A stretch of DNA of 64,000 nt from an uncultured Collinsella sp. (GCA_900544235.1 UQUL01000003.1:17377-81376); one strand, 5' to 3'. Positions 54,983-63,555 are shown, counted from the stretch's first letter. The notes: generated by a model from the letters alone, not told the origin. Numbers and translations are program-made.

Positions 54983-55952
54983 GGAAACCGAACCGCAGCA
55001 GGTCGAGGCAGAGGTCATCGAGGCCGAGGCCACCACGCTTGAGGTCACCTACACCGAGGCCACTATCGCTTCGAACATGGACGCGTTGGAGGCCCACGTG
55101 AAGAAGGTCGTGGCCGACTACGAGGGCGCCACCTACGACCTCACGAGCGCCCAGGCCATCAAGGAGGCCAAGCACGACCGCAGCTACCTCAACGGCATCA
55201 AGAAGGAGATCGACGAACGCCGCAAGGCCGTGAAGCGCGAGTACAACAAGCCGCTCGACGCATTCGAGAGGCGCTGCAAGCAGATCACGGCCATCATCGA
55301 CGAATCAACCGACGCCATCAAGGCGCAGCTTGACGAGGCCGAGCAGACGCGCAAGGACGCGCTCTACTCGCGCCTACAGCAGCACTACGAGGAGTTCGCG
55401 GGGCTGCTCGCGCCGGTCGTCCCCTACGAGCGCCTGCATGAGCCGCAGTGGCTCAACAAGACCTTCGGCGAGATCAAGGCGCAGCAGGCGCTTGAGGCCA
55501 AGGTGTCCGACGTGGCCAGAGACTGGGAAACGCTCAAGGCCCAGCAGGAGGCGATGCCGCACTACGCCGACGCGGAGCGCGAGTTCTTCCGCACGCTCGA
55601 CCTCGGAGCCGCCTTGAACGCGGCGCGTTTGGCCGACGAGGAAGACCAGCGAATCGCCGAGCTGAAGGCGGCCATGGCACCCGAGCCTGAGCCGGAGCCT
55701 GAACCAGAGCCTGAGCCAGAGCCGATCGCAGCGCCCGAGCCTGAGCCGATGCCCGCGCCAGTGCCAATGCCCGCACCAATGCCGGCACCCATGCCAGCAC
55801 CGGTCGCGGAGCCTTTGGAGGCGTGGACGGTCGAGGTGCCGAGCGCCACGCGATCGCAGATGCAGGCGCTCGCATCCCTGCTCAAGGCGCAGGGAATCAC
55901 CGGAAGCATCCGCCGGGGCACGCCAGCCCAGGTGGCAGCGAGGATGGAGTAG
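54975..55952 (+). CDS. DUF1351-like phage protein with Pro-rich repeats
   Basis: 325 residues. The N-terminal 220 residues resemble DUF1351, a coiled-coil phage protein often next to recombinase genes (KKEIDERRKAVKREYNKPLD). A low-complexity region of repeated EP and MPAP units follows (about 236-275), then a basic tail. It may assist the ERF annealing protein encoded next. Confidence 0.75.
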   Translation: MAKETEPQQVEAEVIEAEATTLEVTYTEATIASNMDALEAHVKKVVADYEGATYDLTSAQAIKEAKHDRSYLNGIKKEIDERRKAVKREYNKPLDAFERRCKQITAIIDESTDAIKAQLDEAEQTRKDALYSRLQQHYEEFAGLLAPVVPYERLHEPQWLNKTFGEIKAQQALEAKVSDVARDWETLKAQQEAMPHYADAEREFFRTLDLGAALNAARLADEEDQRIAELKAAMAPEPEPEPEPEPEPEPIAAPEPEPMPAPVPMPAPMPAPMPAPVAEPLEAWTVEVPSATRSQMQALASLLKAQGITGSIRRGTPAQVAARME

Positions 55953-55955
55953 ACG

Positions 55956-56525
55956 ATGGCAGAAGACAAGCACATGACGCTGGCCGAGGCCGTGGCCCAG
56001 GTGCAGCGATCCGTGGTGGTGCCCAAGGCACGCTACAACGCCCACGGCAACTTCTACTACCGCAGCATGGAGGACATCGTTGCGGCGCTCAAGGAGCCGT
56101 GCAAGGCGGCGGGAATCGCCTTCACGCTCAACGACTCGATCGAGCAGATCGGCGAGCGCTACTACGTCAAGGCCACGTGCCGCCTGTTCTTCGAGGACGG
56201 CCACGGCGAGCCTTTGGAGATCGATGCGTACGCCCGCGAGCCTTTGAGCCAGAAGGGCATGAACGAGGCGCAGGTCACGGGCAGCGCATCGAGCTATGCC
56301 CGCAAGTACGCGCTCTGCGGAGCTTTCGACATCGACGGCACGAGTGACCCCGACACCCTCATGGGTGACGGCAAGCCCGCCGAGAAGGAGCCGCCCGAGT
56401 TCGGCCAATTCATCGCCAAGTGCAAGAGCTGCGGCGCCTCCTACCAGTTCGAGAGCCGCCAGCAGTACGAGCAGTTCAAGGCCAACCCCGGGTGCTGCCC
56501 GTCCCCCGCATGGCAGGTCGTGTAG
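55956..56525 (+). CDS. ERF-family single-strand annealing protein
   Basis: 189 residues. MSEDI-type motif YYRSMEDIVAALKEPCKAAG and the family signature GSASSYARKYALCGAFDIDG (about 109-128). The C-terminus has a zinc ribbon (CKSCG...CC). ERF anneals complementary single strands during phage recombination. Confidence 0.85.
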   Translation: MAEDKHMTLAEAVAQVQRSVVVPKARYNAHGNFYYRSMEDIVAALKEPCKAAGIAFTLNDSIEQIGERYYVKATCRLFFEDGHGEPLEIDAYAREPLSQKGMNEAQVTGSASSYARKYALCGAFDIDGTSDPDTLMGDGKPAEKEPPEFGQFIAKCKSCGASYQFESRQQYEQFKANPGCCPSPAWQVV

Positions 56526-56528
56526 GCC

Positions 56529-56876
56529 ATGCAAGACCTCTACGCCGAGCGCATGCAGCTCTTCGACAGGCTCATGGACGAGCTTCAGGCGCTGCGCAAC
56601 AGCGGAAGCCAGTACGCCGAGAACGAGGCCGAGTACCGCAAGGCGCTGCGCATCGCGATCCTTGAGGAGCGATCCAAGGGAACGCCAGTGACGGTGATAA
56701 GCGACCTCTGCCGAGGCCGTGAGGACATAGCCGAGCTGAAGCAGCGCAGGGACTGCGCCGAAGCGCTCTACAAGGCGAGCCAAGAGGCGATAAACGTGTA
56801 CAAGCTCAAGATCCGAACCGTCGACGAGGACATAAAGCGCACCTGGTCGAACGGGACCGGCGAAGGGAGTTACTAA
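56529..56876 (+). CDS. Phage protein of unknown function
   Basis: 115 residues, charged and helical with a coiled-coil pattern (ERMQLFDRLMDELQALRN). Lies between ERF and SSB genes, one base before the SSB start. Unknown. Confidence 0.7.
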   Translation: MQDLYAERMQLFDRLMDELQALRNSGSQYAENEAEYRKALRIAILEERSKGTPVTVISDLCRGREDIAELKQRRDCAEALYKASQEAINVYKLKIRTVDEDIKRTWSNGTGEGSY

Positions 56877-57395
56877 ATGTCGATCAACCGAGTGAACATC
56901 AGCGGGAACTTGACCCGCGACCCCGAGCTGCGGGCTACCCAGGGCGGCATGCAGGTTCTGGGCTTTGGCGTGGCCGTCAACGACCGCCGCCGCAACCAGC
57001 AAACCGGCGAGTGGGAGGACTACCCGAACTTCGTGGACTGCACGATGTTCGGCAACCGCGCCGAGAGCATGGGCCGCATCCTGCACAAGGGCATGAAGGT
57101 GGCCATCGAGGGCAAGCTGCGCTATTCGAGCTGGGACAAGGACGGCCAGCGCCGATCCAAGCTTGAGGTGATCGTGGACGAGATCGAGCTCATGAGCCAG
57201 AAGCAAGCCCCGGCGGCACCGCAGGGATACCAGCAGCAGTACGCGCCGCAGCCCGCCCCGCAGGCGGCGCCCCAGCAGTGGAACGTGCAGCAGGCCTACC
57301 AGCAAGCCCCGGCGGCACCGCAGGGATACCAGCAGCAGCAAGCGCCCATGCCGCCCGCCCAGGAAAGCCTGTACGACGGCGACATCCCGTTTTAG
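56877..57395 (+). CDS. ssb: Single-stranded DNA-binding protein
   Basis: 172 residues. OB-fold signature NRVNISGNLTRDPELRATQG and FVDCTMFGNRAESMGRIL; the linker is Gln/Pro/Ala-rich with a repeated QAPAAPQGYQQQ unit; the C-terminal acidic tip DGDIPF is canonical for binding replication partners. Protects single strands during phage replication. Confidence 0.95.
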   Translation: MSINRVNISGNLTRDPELRATQGGMQVLGFGVAVNDRRRNQQTGEWEDYPNFVDCTMFGNRAESMGRILHKGMKVAIEGKLRYSSWDKDGQRRSKLEVIVDEIELMSQKQAPAAPQGYQQQYAPQPAPQAAPQQWNVQQAYQQAPAAPQGYQQQQAPMPPAQESLYDGDIPF

Positions 57396-57408
57396 GGGCG
57401 ATGGCGGC

Positions 57409-58035
57409 ATGCAGGTACTGGACTCGCTCATAGACGGGCCGCTTAGGCTGCGCAACCGCAGGGAGGGCGACGAGCTTATCGGCATGATCGTCCGGTACCT
57501 GCGAACTGGCGAGCAGCCCGAGCCTCGGACGGACGCCCAAGAGGCCGTGCTGTTCGCCGTGCAGCCAGTCATGGAGACCTCGCGCAAGCGCATCGTGGCG
57601 GGAGGATCGGGCGGCAAAGCGGCAAGCAAACCCGAGAGCAAACGGGCAAGCGAAACGGGAAGCAAACCGCAGAGCAAAGCGGCAAGCAACGATGCAAGCA
57701 AACCCGAGAGCAAACGGGCAAGCGAAGAGGAAGAGGAAGAGGAGTCAGGAAAAGGGATTAAGGAAAGAGGGAAAGCGGCGCGTTTCCGCGCCCCCTCTCC
57801 CGCCGAGGTCGCCGAATACGCCCAGCAGTTCGCTGCGGACAAGGGCCTCGACCTCACCGCCCTCGACTTCGACCCCGAGCGCTTCGTCGACTTCTACGCC
57901 CAAAAGGGCTGGATGATCGGGCGATCGCACATGAAGGACTGGAAGGCCACGGTGCGCAACTGGGTGCGCACCTCGAAGCCAAAAAACGGCATGGCAAAGG
58001 AGGTGCCAGACGATGGATTTTCGGCCTACGACTGA
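57409..58035 (+). CDS. Phage replication initiator (DnaD-like)
   Basis: 208 residues. The C-terminal part (PSPAEVAEYAQQFAADKGLD, FVDFYAQKGWMIGRSHMKDW) is the usual end of phage replisome organisers. The middle has a low-complexity tandem repeat of SKPESKRAS units (57600-57730) ending in a Glu run. Overlaps the DnaC-like gene by 23 bases. Confidence 0.8.
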   Translation: MQVLDSLIDGPLRLRNRREGDELIGMIVRYLRTGEQPEPRTDAQEAVLFAVQPVMETSRKRIVAGGSGGKAASKPESKRASETGSKPQSKAASNDASKPESKRASEEEEEEESGKGIKERGKAARFRAPSPAEVAEYAQQFAADKGLDLTALDFDPERFVDFYAQKGWMIGRSHMKDWKATVRNWVRTSKPKNGMAKEVPDDGFSAYD

Positions 58036-58726
58036 GTGCCCGCACTGCGGCGCGACCCTCAAGGCCCGCACCACGCGGCTCGCTGGGCGGACGCTGTTCT
58101 GCGGCTACGAGCAGTGCGGCTGCGCAGGCGCCGAGGCCGAGCGCGAGAAGGAGCGCCAGGCCGAGGCCGAGGCGGCTCGCAAGGCTGCGCTCGACAGAGC
58201 CATGCACGACTGGAAGCGGGCGGGCGTGCCCGAACGCTACGTGAGCCTCGACCACCCGTTGGCGGCCGAGATCGCCGAGTGCATGAAGCGCGGCCAGTGG
58301 GTGTATCTCTGGGGAGACGTCGGAACTCACAAGACCACCTGCGCCGCGGCCGTGGCAAAGCGCCTGGCCGGAGGCAAGCGGTCGGTGCTCATGGCCCCGA
58401 TGTACCGCATCCTCGACGAGATCCAGCGCAGCTTCCACGACGGCGGCGACCCGCTCAAGCGCTACGCCGAGGTGCGCTACCTGATCGTGGACGACCTGGG
58501 CAAGCGCAGGCCGACGGGTTTCGTTTTGGACAGCCTGTTCAGCCTGATCGACCAGCGCTACTCCGCGATGCTGCCCACGCTGGTGACAACGCAGTACAAG
58601 CCAAGCGACCTCGTGCGCAGGCTTGCCGAGCAGGGAGACCCTGACACCGCGAAGGCAATAGTGTCGCGGCTGAGGGGCGGCGCCAGGGTCGATCACTTCG
58701 ATGGCCCGGACGGGAGGCTGCAATGA
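58013..58726 (+). CDS. DnaC-like helicase loader ATPase
   Basis: 237 residues. N-terminal zinc site (CPHCG...CGYEQCGC), Walker A GDVGTHKTT (101-109, with His where Gly or Ser is usual) and Walker B YLIVDDLGK. It is the partner of the upstream initiator and would load the host helicase. Confidence 0.85.
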   Translation: MDFRPTTECPHCGATLKARTTRLAGRTLFCGYEQCGCAGAEAEREKERQAEAEAARKAALDRAMHDWKRAGVPERYVSLDHPLAAEIAECMKRGQWVYLWGDVGTHKTTCAAAVAKRLAGGKRSVLMAPMYRILDEIQRSFHDGGDPLKRYAEVRYLIVDDLGKRRPTGFVLDSLFSLIDQRYSAMLPTLVTTQYKPSDLVRRLAEQGDPDTAKAIVSRLRGGARVDHFDGPDGRLQ

Positions 58727-59178
58727 TCCTCGATGCGGGGGTGCTTCGCGGCTACCCCAAGGAGCGAGCCGAGCTTTACGGCAAGCCTCACCTGGGGGCG
58801 CACTACACCCACGGAAAGGCCTACGAGGCGCTTTCGCCCCGGTGCTGCGTCTGCGGCAGGCGCGCCGGAAGCGTGCACCACGTGGCGCACCGGTCTTGGG
58901 GCGAGACGTTCCGCCTGGTCACGCCGTGCGGCGCCTGGGACTTGCGAAGCCCGCTGTTCTGCCTCTGCGGCAGCGGGACGACCGGGTGCCACGACAAGTT
59001 CCACGGCGGGGCGCGGCTCAAGGCCGAGTGGCACTGGCGGCATCCGGTCTACGAGGAGGCCTGGTGGACTGGCCAGCTGTTGCAGGTCTACGAGCCGCAC
59101 GACCCCGGGCTTTACGAATACGGATATTGGCTGATCACAGACCGTGACGGCAACGAGATGATACGAGAAGGGATATGA
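58723..59178 (+). CDS. Zinc-binding phage protein, HNH-like
   Basis: 151 residues. CCVCGRRAGSVHHVAHRSWG then CLCGSGTTGCHDKFHGG are spaced Cys/His pairs similar to HNH or DUF968-type nucleases. Coupled by ATGA to the loader gene. Function not proven. Confidence 0.65.
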   Translation: MILDAGVLRGYPKERAELYGKPHLGAHYTHGKAYEALSPRCCVCGRRAGSVHHVAHRSWGETFRLVTPCGAWDLRSPLFCLCGSGTTGCHDKFHGGARLKAEWHWRHPVYEEAWWTGQLLQVYEPHDPGLYEYGYWLITDRDGNEMIREGI

Positions 59179-59181
59179 CCC

Positions 59182-59577
59182 ATGGAGATCAAGACATGCG
59201 AGCAGTACGTGCTCGATCAGCTGGAGCAGGCGCGGGCGGAGCGCGATTGGCTGCGCGGTGAGCTTGAGCAGGCGCAGGACGAGGCAGAGGAGCTGCGCGG
59301 CAAGCTCATGGAGCGCGGCGAGCGCGATGCCTCGAAGGTCGAGCAGGCCATCCGCAAGGAGGGCCGCCGTAAGCTCTACCGCGACGGCACCGGCTACCGC
59401 ACGAGCGTGGACGACGGCGGCAAGATCATCCCGTTCTCTGACTGGTGCATCGAGCACGTCGGCTACTCAAGCCTGCGCTGCGGCATGACCAAGAGCGAGT
59501 TCATCGCCTACTTCGAGCCTGAGTTCCGAGAGGAGTACGACGAACTGGTCAACGAGTGGAAGGCGGGCCAGGAATGA
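59182..59577 (+). CDS. Phage coiled-coil protein
   Basis: 131 residues; the first half is a coiled coil (QARAERDWLRGELEQAQDEA), the second a compact part. Overlaps the next gene by ATGA. No family recognised. Confidence 0.7.
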   Translation: MEIKTCEQYVLDQLEQARAERDWLRGELEQAQDEAEELRGKLMERGERDASKVEQAIRKEGRRKLYRDGTGYRTSVDDGGKIIPFSDWCIEHVGYSSLRCGMTKSEFIAYFEPEFREEYDELVNEWKAGQE

Positions 59578-59789
59578 TACGCATTTACGAGCGCTCGCTT
59601 TGCCAGAGCTACGCGAGCGCCTACAGGACTGGCATCAAGATCGGCGAGGCCGAGACGCGAGAGGACGCGCTGAAGCAGGTCGAGGCCATGACCGAGGACA
59701 GCTACCAGTGCTTCGCCGTCGACGATGACGGCACGTGCATCGACCTGACGGGCACGTTCCCCCGATGCCTCGCGGGGGTGGTGAAATGA
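59574..59789 (+). CDS. Small phage protein
   Basis: 71 residues; mixed sequence with SYQCFAVDDDGTCIDLTG. Coupled by ATGA on both sides. Unknown. Confidence 0.65.
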   Translation: MIRIYERSLCQSYASAYRTGIKIGEAETREDALKQVEAMTEDSYQCFAVDDDGTCIDLTGTFPRCLAGVVK

Positions 59790-59995
59790 GCTGTTACATC
59801 ATCGAACTGGCCGATTGCGCACTGACACCGTACGCAATCGAAACGGAGAGTGGCACGGAATACGGATGGGGCTTGATGCCGAAGAGGAAGGTTGACCTCG
59901 ACGAGCTTTTGAGGGTCGCCGACGAGTGCGACGCAGCCGACGCGGACGGCGTGATCGACTGGGCTGCGCGAATCAGGAAGGCGGTGGGCGAATGA
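59786..59995 (+). CDS. Small phage protein
   Basis: 69 residues, acidic; LDELLRVADECDAADADGVI. Overlaps both neighbours by ATGA. Unknown. Confidence 0.65.
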   Translation: MSCYIIELADCALTPYAIETESGTEYGWGLMPKRKVDLDELLRVADECDAADADGVIDWAARIRKAVGE

Positions 59996-60228
59996 GCTGC
60001 GTGTACTGCGAGGAAGAGCGGAGCCTGTTCGCAAGCGCCGAAGGCCGCGCGTGCGACATCGACGAGGTTGCGGTCGGGCGCTTGTGCTTCTTGAGCAAAG
60101 ACAAGCAGCCCAAGGAGTCGTATGCGATCGTCGTTACGTTTGACAACAGCGACTATTGCTACACGAAGGACATCAACTACTGCCCGATGTGCGGCGCGAA
60201 ACTGGGCGGCGATGCGAATGGCGCGTAA
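59992..60228 (+). CDS. Small phage zinc-binding protein
   Basis: 78 residues with CVYCEEE near the start and CPMCGAKLGG near the end, a two-pair zinc arrangement. Overlaps the next gene by 11 bases. Unknown role. Confidence 0.7.
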   Translation: MSCVYCEEERSLFASAEGRACDIDEVAVGRLCFLSKDKQPKESYAIVVTFDNSDYCYTKDINYCPMCGAKLGGDANGA

Positions 60229-60442
60229 CGCATACGGCGGCTACTGCCGAGAGTGCGGCAAGTGGACTCCGCCGGGCTTCGGCCACTTCGAGCGCTGCCG
60301 TGACGGCTGGCGCGTCCACTGCGTCGAGTGCGCGAGCGGGCGCAAGCTGCCGCCCGAGGGAGACCAGGCCGCCCGGGAAATGCAGAACCACATCCAGAAC
60401 ATGAAACGCGACGGGCGCTACGGAAAGAGAGGCTACCGATGA
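60218..60442 (+). CDS. Small phage zinc-binding protein
   Basis: 74 residues with CRECGKW and CVECASG pairs and a basic tail. ATG overlaps the previous stop (11 bases). Unknown role. Confidence 0.65.
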   Translation: MARNAYGGYCRECGKWTPPGFGHFERCRDGWRVHCVECASGRKLPPEGDQAAREMQNHIQNMKRDGRYGKRGYR

Positions 60443-60470
60443 GCAAGCGAAGAGGAACGAGGCGCCTACG

Positions 60471-60719
60471 ATGAAGCTCAAAAACCCGATCAGGGAGATT
60501 AGGAAAGCCAAGACACCGCCGTGCACCCAATGCGTGCACTCGCGCTTCAAGGCCTTCAACAGCGTGACCATCTTGTGCGACAGCGGGGCATACATCGACC
60601 ACGTGGAGCGCACGTGCTGCAAGCGCTACGACAATTTCGTTGCAATAGACGTGCGCGGAACCAGGTGGTGTCGATTCGAGCAGAAACCGACGAAGGCCGA
60701 GGACGGTGACGAGTCATGA
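60471..60719 (+). CDS. Small phage Cys-rich protein
   Basis: 82 residues with CTQCVHSR, CDSG and CCKR. Follows a 28-base gap that holds only an 11-codon frame. Overlaps the next gene by ATGA. Unknown. Confidence 0.65.
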   Translation: MKLKNPIREIRKAKTPPCTQCVHSRFKAFNSVTILCDSGAYIDHVERTCCKRYDNFVAIDVRGTRWCRFEQKPTKAEDGDES

Positions 60720-61036
60720 AGGCCATCGAGGCGCCGAAAACTATCGAGCCGTGGCGCATCATCTGCGCGGCTCAAAGCGAGCCTGATTACAGCGAAGAGC
60801 GCTATATGTTGATCTACGCCGGCGATGGAAGCGACGACTATTACGACAAAGGCTACATCTTGCTGGAGGGCTGGCACTGCTCCTGCTACGACTGGCCCGA
60901 GGTCGATTGGGACGCCACCTATTACGAGGAAGACGAGCTGCTGAAGATTGCCGACATGCGCAAGCGCAACCCGTCGGACAGCGCCGAGCGCCGCTTCTTC
61001 ATGCTCGTCGAGCAAGCATTGGGGGCGCACCAATGA
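60716..61036 (+). CDS. Phage protein of unknown function
   Basis: 106 residues, acidic and aromatic (DDYYDKGYILLEGWHCSCYD). Coupled by ATGA to both neighbours. No family recognised. Confidence 0.65.
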   Translation: MKAIEAPKTIEPWRIICAAQSEPDYSEERYMLIYAGDGSDDYYDKGYILLEGWHCSCYDWPEVDWDATYYEEDELLKIADMRKRNPSDSAERRFFMLVEQALGAHQ

Positions 61037-61848
61037 AGTACGTCTCGCTTTTCAGCGGTATAGAGGCCGCGACCGTGGCGTGGGAGCCGCTGGGCTGGAA
61101 GCCTGTGTGCTTCGCCGAGTTCGACGAGTTCCCCAGCGCCGTTTTGGCCGAGCGGTACCCCGAGGTGCCGAACGTCGGCGACGTGACAAAGGCCAATTGG
61201 AAGAAATACCGCAACAAGGTGGATCTGGTGGTGGGCGGCAGCCCGTGCCAGTCCTTCTCGATCGCGGGCAAACGGGAGGGGTTGCAAGGTGAGTCAGGAC
61301 TCATGTTCGAGTACATTCGGGCGGTACGTGAGATACGTCCTCGATGGTTTCTTTGGGAAAACGTCCCGGGAGCGCTCTCAAGCGAGAATGGGGAGGCTTT
61401 CCGACAGCTCCTGTCCGAAATGGACAAGCTCGGGTACGGCCTGGCGTGGCGCATACTCGATGCGCAGTTCTTCGGAGTGGCCCAAAGACGCCGCCGTCTC
61501 TTTCTTGTCGGACATCTTGGAGCCTGCCCCCCCATCGGCGTACTCATTGAGCCGGAGAGCATGCGAGGGAATCTTGAATCGAGCGCGGAAAAGAGGGCGA
61601 GCCTTGCCGAAGAGGCTGGAAGAAGCCCTCGCAGCGCAGGCTTCAAGTACCACCAAGGGGCAGGCGCGGGAGGAGTAGGCGCAGAGCCCGAGCAGTCTCC
61701 CACGCTCACCGCCGATTGGCACAACCCGGCCGTGTACCCCATCGACGAGCCGATAACGATGGCCGACCTCAACGCCAACACGGCGATCGGATACGACATG
61801 GTTGGCACGCTCAAGGTTGGCGGCGACGCGCCGTCGGTGTGCCTGTGA
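61033..61848 (+). CDS. DNA cytosine-5 methyltransferase, N-terminal part (split gene)
   Basis: 271 residues. Motif I FSGIEAATVAWEPLG, motif IV GGSPCQSFS (catalytic Cys72), ENVPG and QRRRRLFLVG are present. The frame stops at 61846-61848, before motifs IX and X, which continue in another frame at 61845-62183. It would methylate phage DNA against host restriction. Either a frameshift or a two-part enzyme. Confidence 0.85.
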   Translation: MKYVSLFSGIEAATVAWEPLGWKPVCFAEFDEFPSAVLAERYPEVPNVGDVTKANWKKYRNKVDLVVGGSPCQSFSIAGKREGLQGESGLMFEYIRAVREIRPRWFLWENVPGALSSENGEAFRQLLSEMDKLGYGLAWRILDAQFFGVAQRRRRLFLVGHLGACPPIGVLIEPESMRGNLESSAEKRASLAEEAGRSPRSAGFKYHQGAGAGGVGAEPEQSPTLTADWHNPAVYPIDEPITMADLNANTAIGYDMVGTLKVGGDAPSVCL

Positions 61849-62183
61849 GCGCCTGCACGCTGCTCGTCCGCTGCGGATGCGCGGGCGAGGGCAAAGGAGC
61901 GCTGGTGAGCGACGAAGTGTCGCTCACCCTCTCCACCAGCAACACTCAGACGCTTTTCAGCGAGGAAGGAGGAGGCATGGTTGTGCGAAGGCTCACGCCG
62001 CGCGAGTGCGAGCGGCTGCAAGGCTTCCCCGATGATTGGACGAGGATACCCTATCGCGGCAAGCCCGCAGAGGAGTGCCCGGATGGCCCGCGCTACAAGG
62101 CGATCGGCAACAGCATGGCCGTCCCCGTGATGCGGTGGATCGGCGAGAGGATCGCCATGGCCGAGGCTGGTGAGATCGCATGA
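61845..62183 (+). CDS. DNA cytosine-5 methyltransferase, C-terminal part
   Basis: 112 residues from a GTG that overlaps the previous TGA as GTGA. LVRCGCAGEGKGALV continues the normal protein after the stop. Motif IX RRLTPRECERLQGFPDDW and motif X YKAIGNSMAVPVM are complete. A second start, ATG 61978, has GGAGG just upstream and could make a separate small subunit. The joined protein would be of normal length. Confidence 0.75.
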   Translation: MSACTLLVRCGCAGEGKGALVSDEVSLTLSTSNTQTLFSEEGGGMVVRRLTPRECERLQGFPDDWTRIPYRGKPAEECPDGPRYKAIGNSMAVPVMRWIGERIAMAEAGEIA

Positions 62184-62356
62184 GCTGCGACCCGTATAAA
62201 TGGACGTGCGCGAGGTGCGGCAAAACGCACTGCAACCCGTTTTTCACGTGCTACCCGCGCGAATTTTGGAAGGACAACAAGAAGTGTGTCGGTGAGGTCT
62301 GCGAAAAGTGCCGCGACGAAATCGACTATAGCAACGTGCGAGAGGAGCAGAAATGA
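62180..62356 (+). CDS. Small phage zinc-binding protein
   Basis: 58 residues with CARCGKTHC and CEKCRDE pairs. Coupled by ATGA on both sides. Unknown role. Confidence 0.7.
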   Translation: MSCDPYKWTCARCGKTHCNPFFTCYPREFWKDNKKCVGEVCEKCRDEIDYSNVREEQK

Positions 62357-62685
62357 AGAAGGCGATGATCGTCCAGCCCATGAACGGGCTTGGCGAGGAG
62401 CAGATACTTGAGGCCCGCGCGAAGGCGGTCGCAGAGCTTGAGCGGCGCGGATACGAGGTCGTGGACACGTACTTCAAGGACGGCCTCGCGGTGCCGCCCA
62501 AGGTGGTGAACGTGCCGCTGTACTACCTGAGCCAAAGCCTTGGCAAGATGGCCGAGTGCGACGCTGTGTACCTATGCGATGGCTGGGAAAACGCACGGGG
62601 CTGCAAGGTCGAGCGCGCCGCAGCTGTTGCCTACGACCTTGAGCTCGTCGGGTACGACCTACCGTGCCGTGGTGATGCCTCGTGA
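62353..62685 (+). CDS. DUF4406-like phage protein
   Basis: 110 residues. Opening MKKAMIVQPMNGLGEEQILE and ECDAVYLCDGWENARGCKVE resemble DUF4406, a nucleoside-2-deoxyribosyltransferase-like family. It may modify nucleosides or nucleotide pools. Coupled by ATGA to the preceding gene. Confidence 0.75.
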   Translation: MKKAMIVQPMNGLGEEQILEARAKAVAELERRGYEVVDTYFKDGLAVPPKVVNVPLYYLSQSLGKMAECDAVYLCDGWENARGCKVERAAAVAYDLELVGYDLPCRGDAS

Positions 62686-62978
62686 GCATGGCCTACTACG
62701 AGCCGGGCAGCGGGTGGAACCTGCCGCCCGGCTGCTTCGATGGAGACCCGAACGCGCCGTGGAACCAGGAGGAGCCGAAAACCTGCGGGGACTGCTCGCA
62801 TCTGCTGGAAGGCTGCTGCGACTACGGCATCTGTGAGTTCGAGTTCGAGGAGGCGTTCGACGAAGAGGCGGGCAAGCGCCCGCTTCCGGCATGGGAGGCC
62901 GCCTGCTGGGCGCGTGACTGGATTGTCGAGCATTACAAGGACATGCAGGAGGACACGTGCGAACGATGCGATGGCTAG
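62682..62978 (+). CDS. Phage Cys-rich protein
   Basis: 98 residues from GTG 62682 (an ATG at 62688 is an alternative). CGDCSHLLEGCCDYGICEFE then CWARDW and CERCDG at the end. Acidic middle part. Unknown. Confidence 0.65.
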   Translation: MSMAYYEPGSGWNLPPGCFDGDPNAPWNQEEPKTCGDCSHLLEGCCDYGICEFEFEEAFDEEAGKRPLPAWEAACWARDWIVEHYKDMQEDTCERCDG

Positions 62979-63085
62979 CCGCCTCCGGTGTGGCGCTGCT
63001 GCTCGGAATCCTGGCGCTTGAGGCCTGGGTTGTTCGGATGCTCGCGGCAGGTCTGATCCTGCTTGCCCTGTTCGCCTGCGGATAG
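62957..63085 (+). CDS. Small phage membrane protein
   Basis: 42 residues from GTG 62957 (AGGAGG 4 bases upstream; ATG 62966 also possible). One or two hydrophobic segments (GVALLLGILALEAWVV, MLAAGLILLALFACG). It overlaps the previous gene by 22 bases. Unknown. Confidence 0.6.
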   Translation: MRTMRWLAASGVALLLGILALEAWVVRMLAAGLILLALFACG

Positions 63086-63096
63086 GAGGTGGACGA

Positions 63097-63324
63097 TTGA
63101 CCAACTGGGAGCGGTACTTCGGTTCGCCCGAGGCCGCGATGCGCATGGAGGTGCGCATGATGCGCGACGGGCGGCGGTTCAAAATCTCGCTGAGCGAGTG
63201 CAACCCCTTCACAACGTGCGCGTTCGCATCGCGCTGGGTGCGAGACTTCGGCTCATGGGGCGAGTACCTGGACTGGCTCAAGGCCGAGTACGACGACGGG
63301 ACAATCAGGTGGGAGGATGAATGA
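63097..63324 (+). CDS. Small phage protein
   Basis: 75 residues from TTG 63097, which has GGAGG 7 bases upstream. Mixed sequence RWVRDFGSWGEYLDWLKAEY. Coupled by ATGA to the next gene. Unknown. Confidence 0.65.
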   Translation: MTNWERYFGSPEAAMRMEVRMMRDGRRFKISLSECNPFTTCAFASRWVRDFGSWGEYLDWLKAEYDDGTIRWEDE

Positions 63325-63437
63325 GCCGCCCGGGATGCAACTGGGGATGCCTGCTCGTGATAGCGGCATCCCTGCTAATAGACGGATTGACGCTGTGGGC
63401 GGCGGTATCGCTGGCCCGCATGATCATTGGAGGATGA
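63321..63437 (+). CDS. Small phage membrane protein
   Basis: 38 residues with one membrane segment (CLLVIAASLLIDGLTLWAAV). Overlaps the previous gene by ATGA. Unknown. Confidence 0.6.
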   Translation: MSRPGCNWGCLLVIAASLLIDGLTLWAAVSLARMIIGG

Positions 63438-63438
63438 T

Positions 63439-63555
63439 ATGATTAACAAACTTATCGGCAAGGTTCTCGGCGGCGCCATCGGAATCTTCTTCATCGCGCT
63501 CGCATGCTACGGCATCGCGTGGGCGATCTCGGGAATCTCCGGGCTGCTGCCATGA
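63439..63555 (+). CDS. Small phage membrane protein
   Basis: 38 residues with one membrane segment (GGAIGIFFIALACYGIAWAI). GGAGG lies 5 bases upstream of the ATG. Overlaps the HNH gene by ATGA. Unknown; a holin-like role is possible but unproven. Confidence 0.6.
   Translation: MINKLIGKVLGGAIGIFFIALACYGIAWAISGISGLLP

Noticed and set aside
60439..60474. 11-codon frame between two phage genes
   Set aside because: Too short and without conserved features; probably only couples translation.
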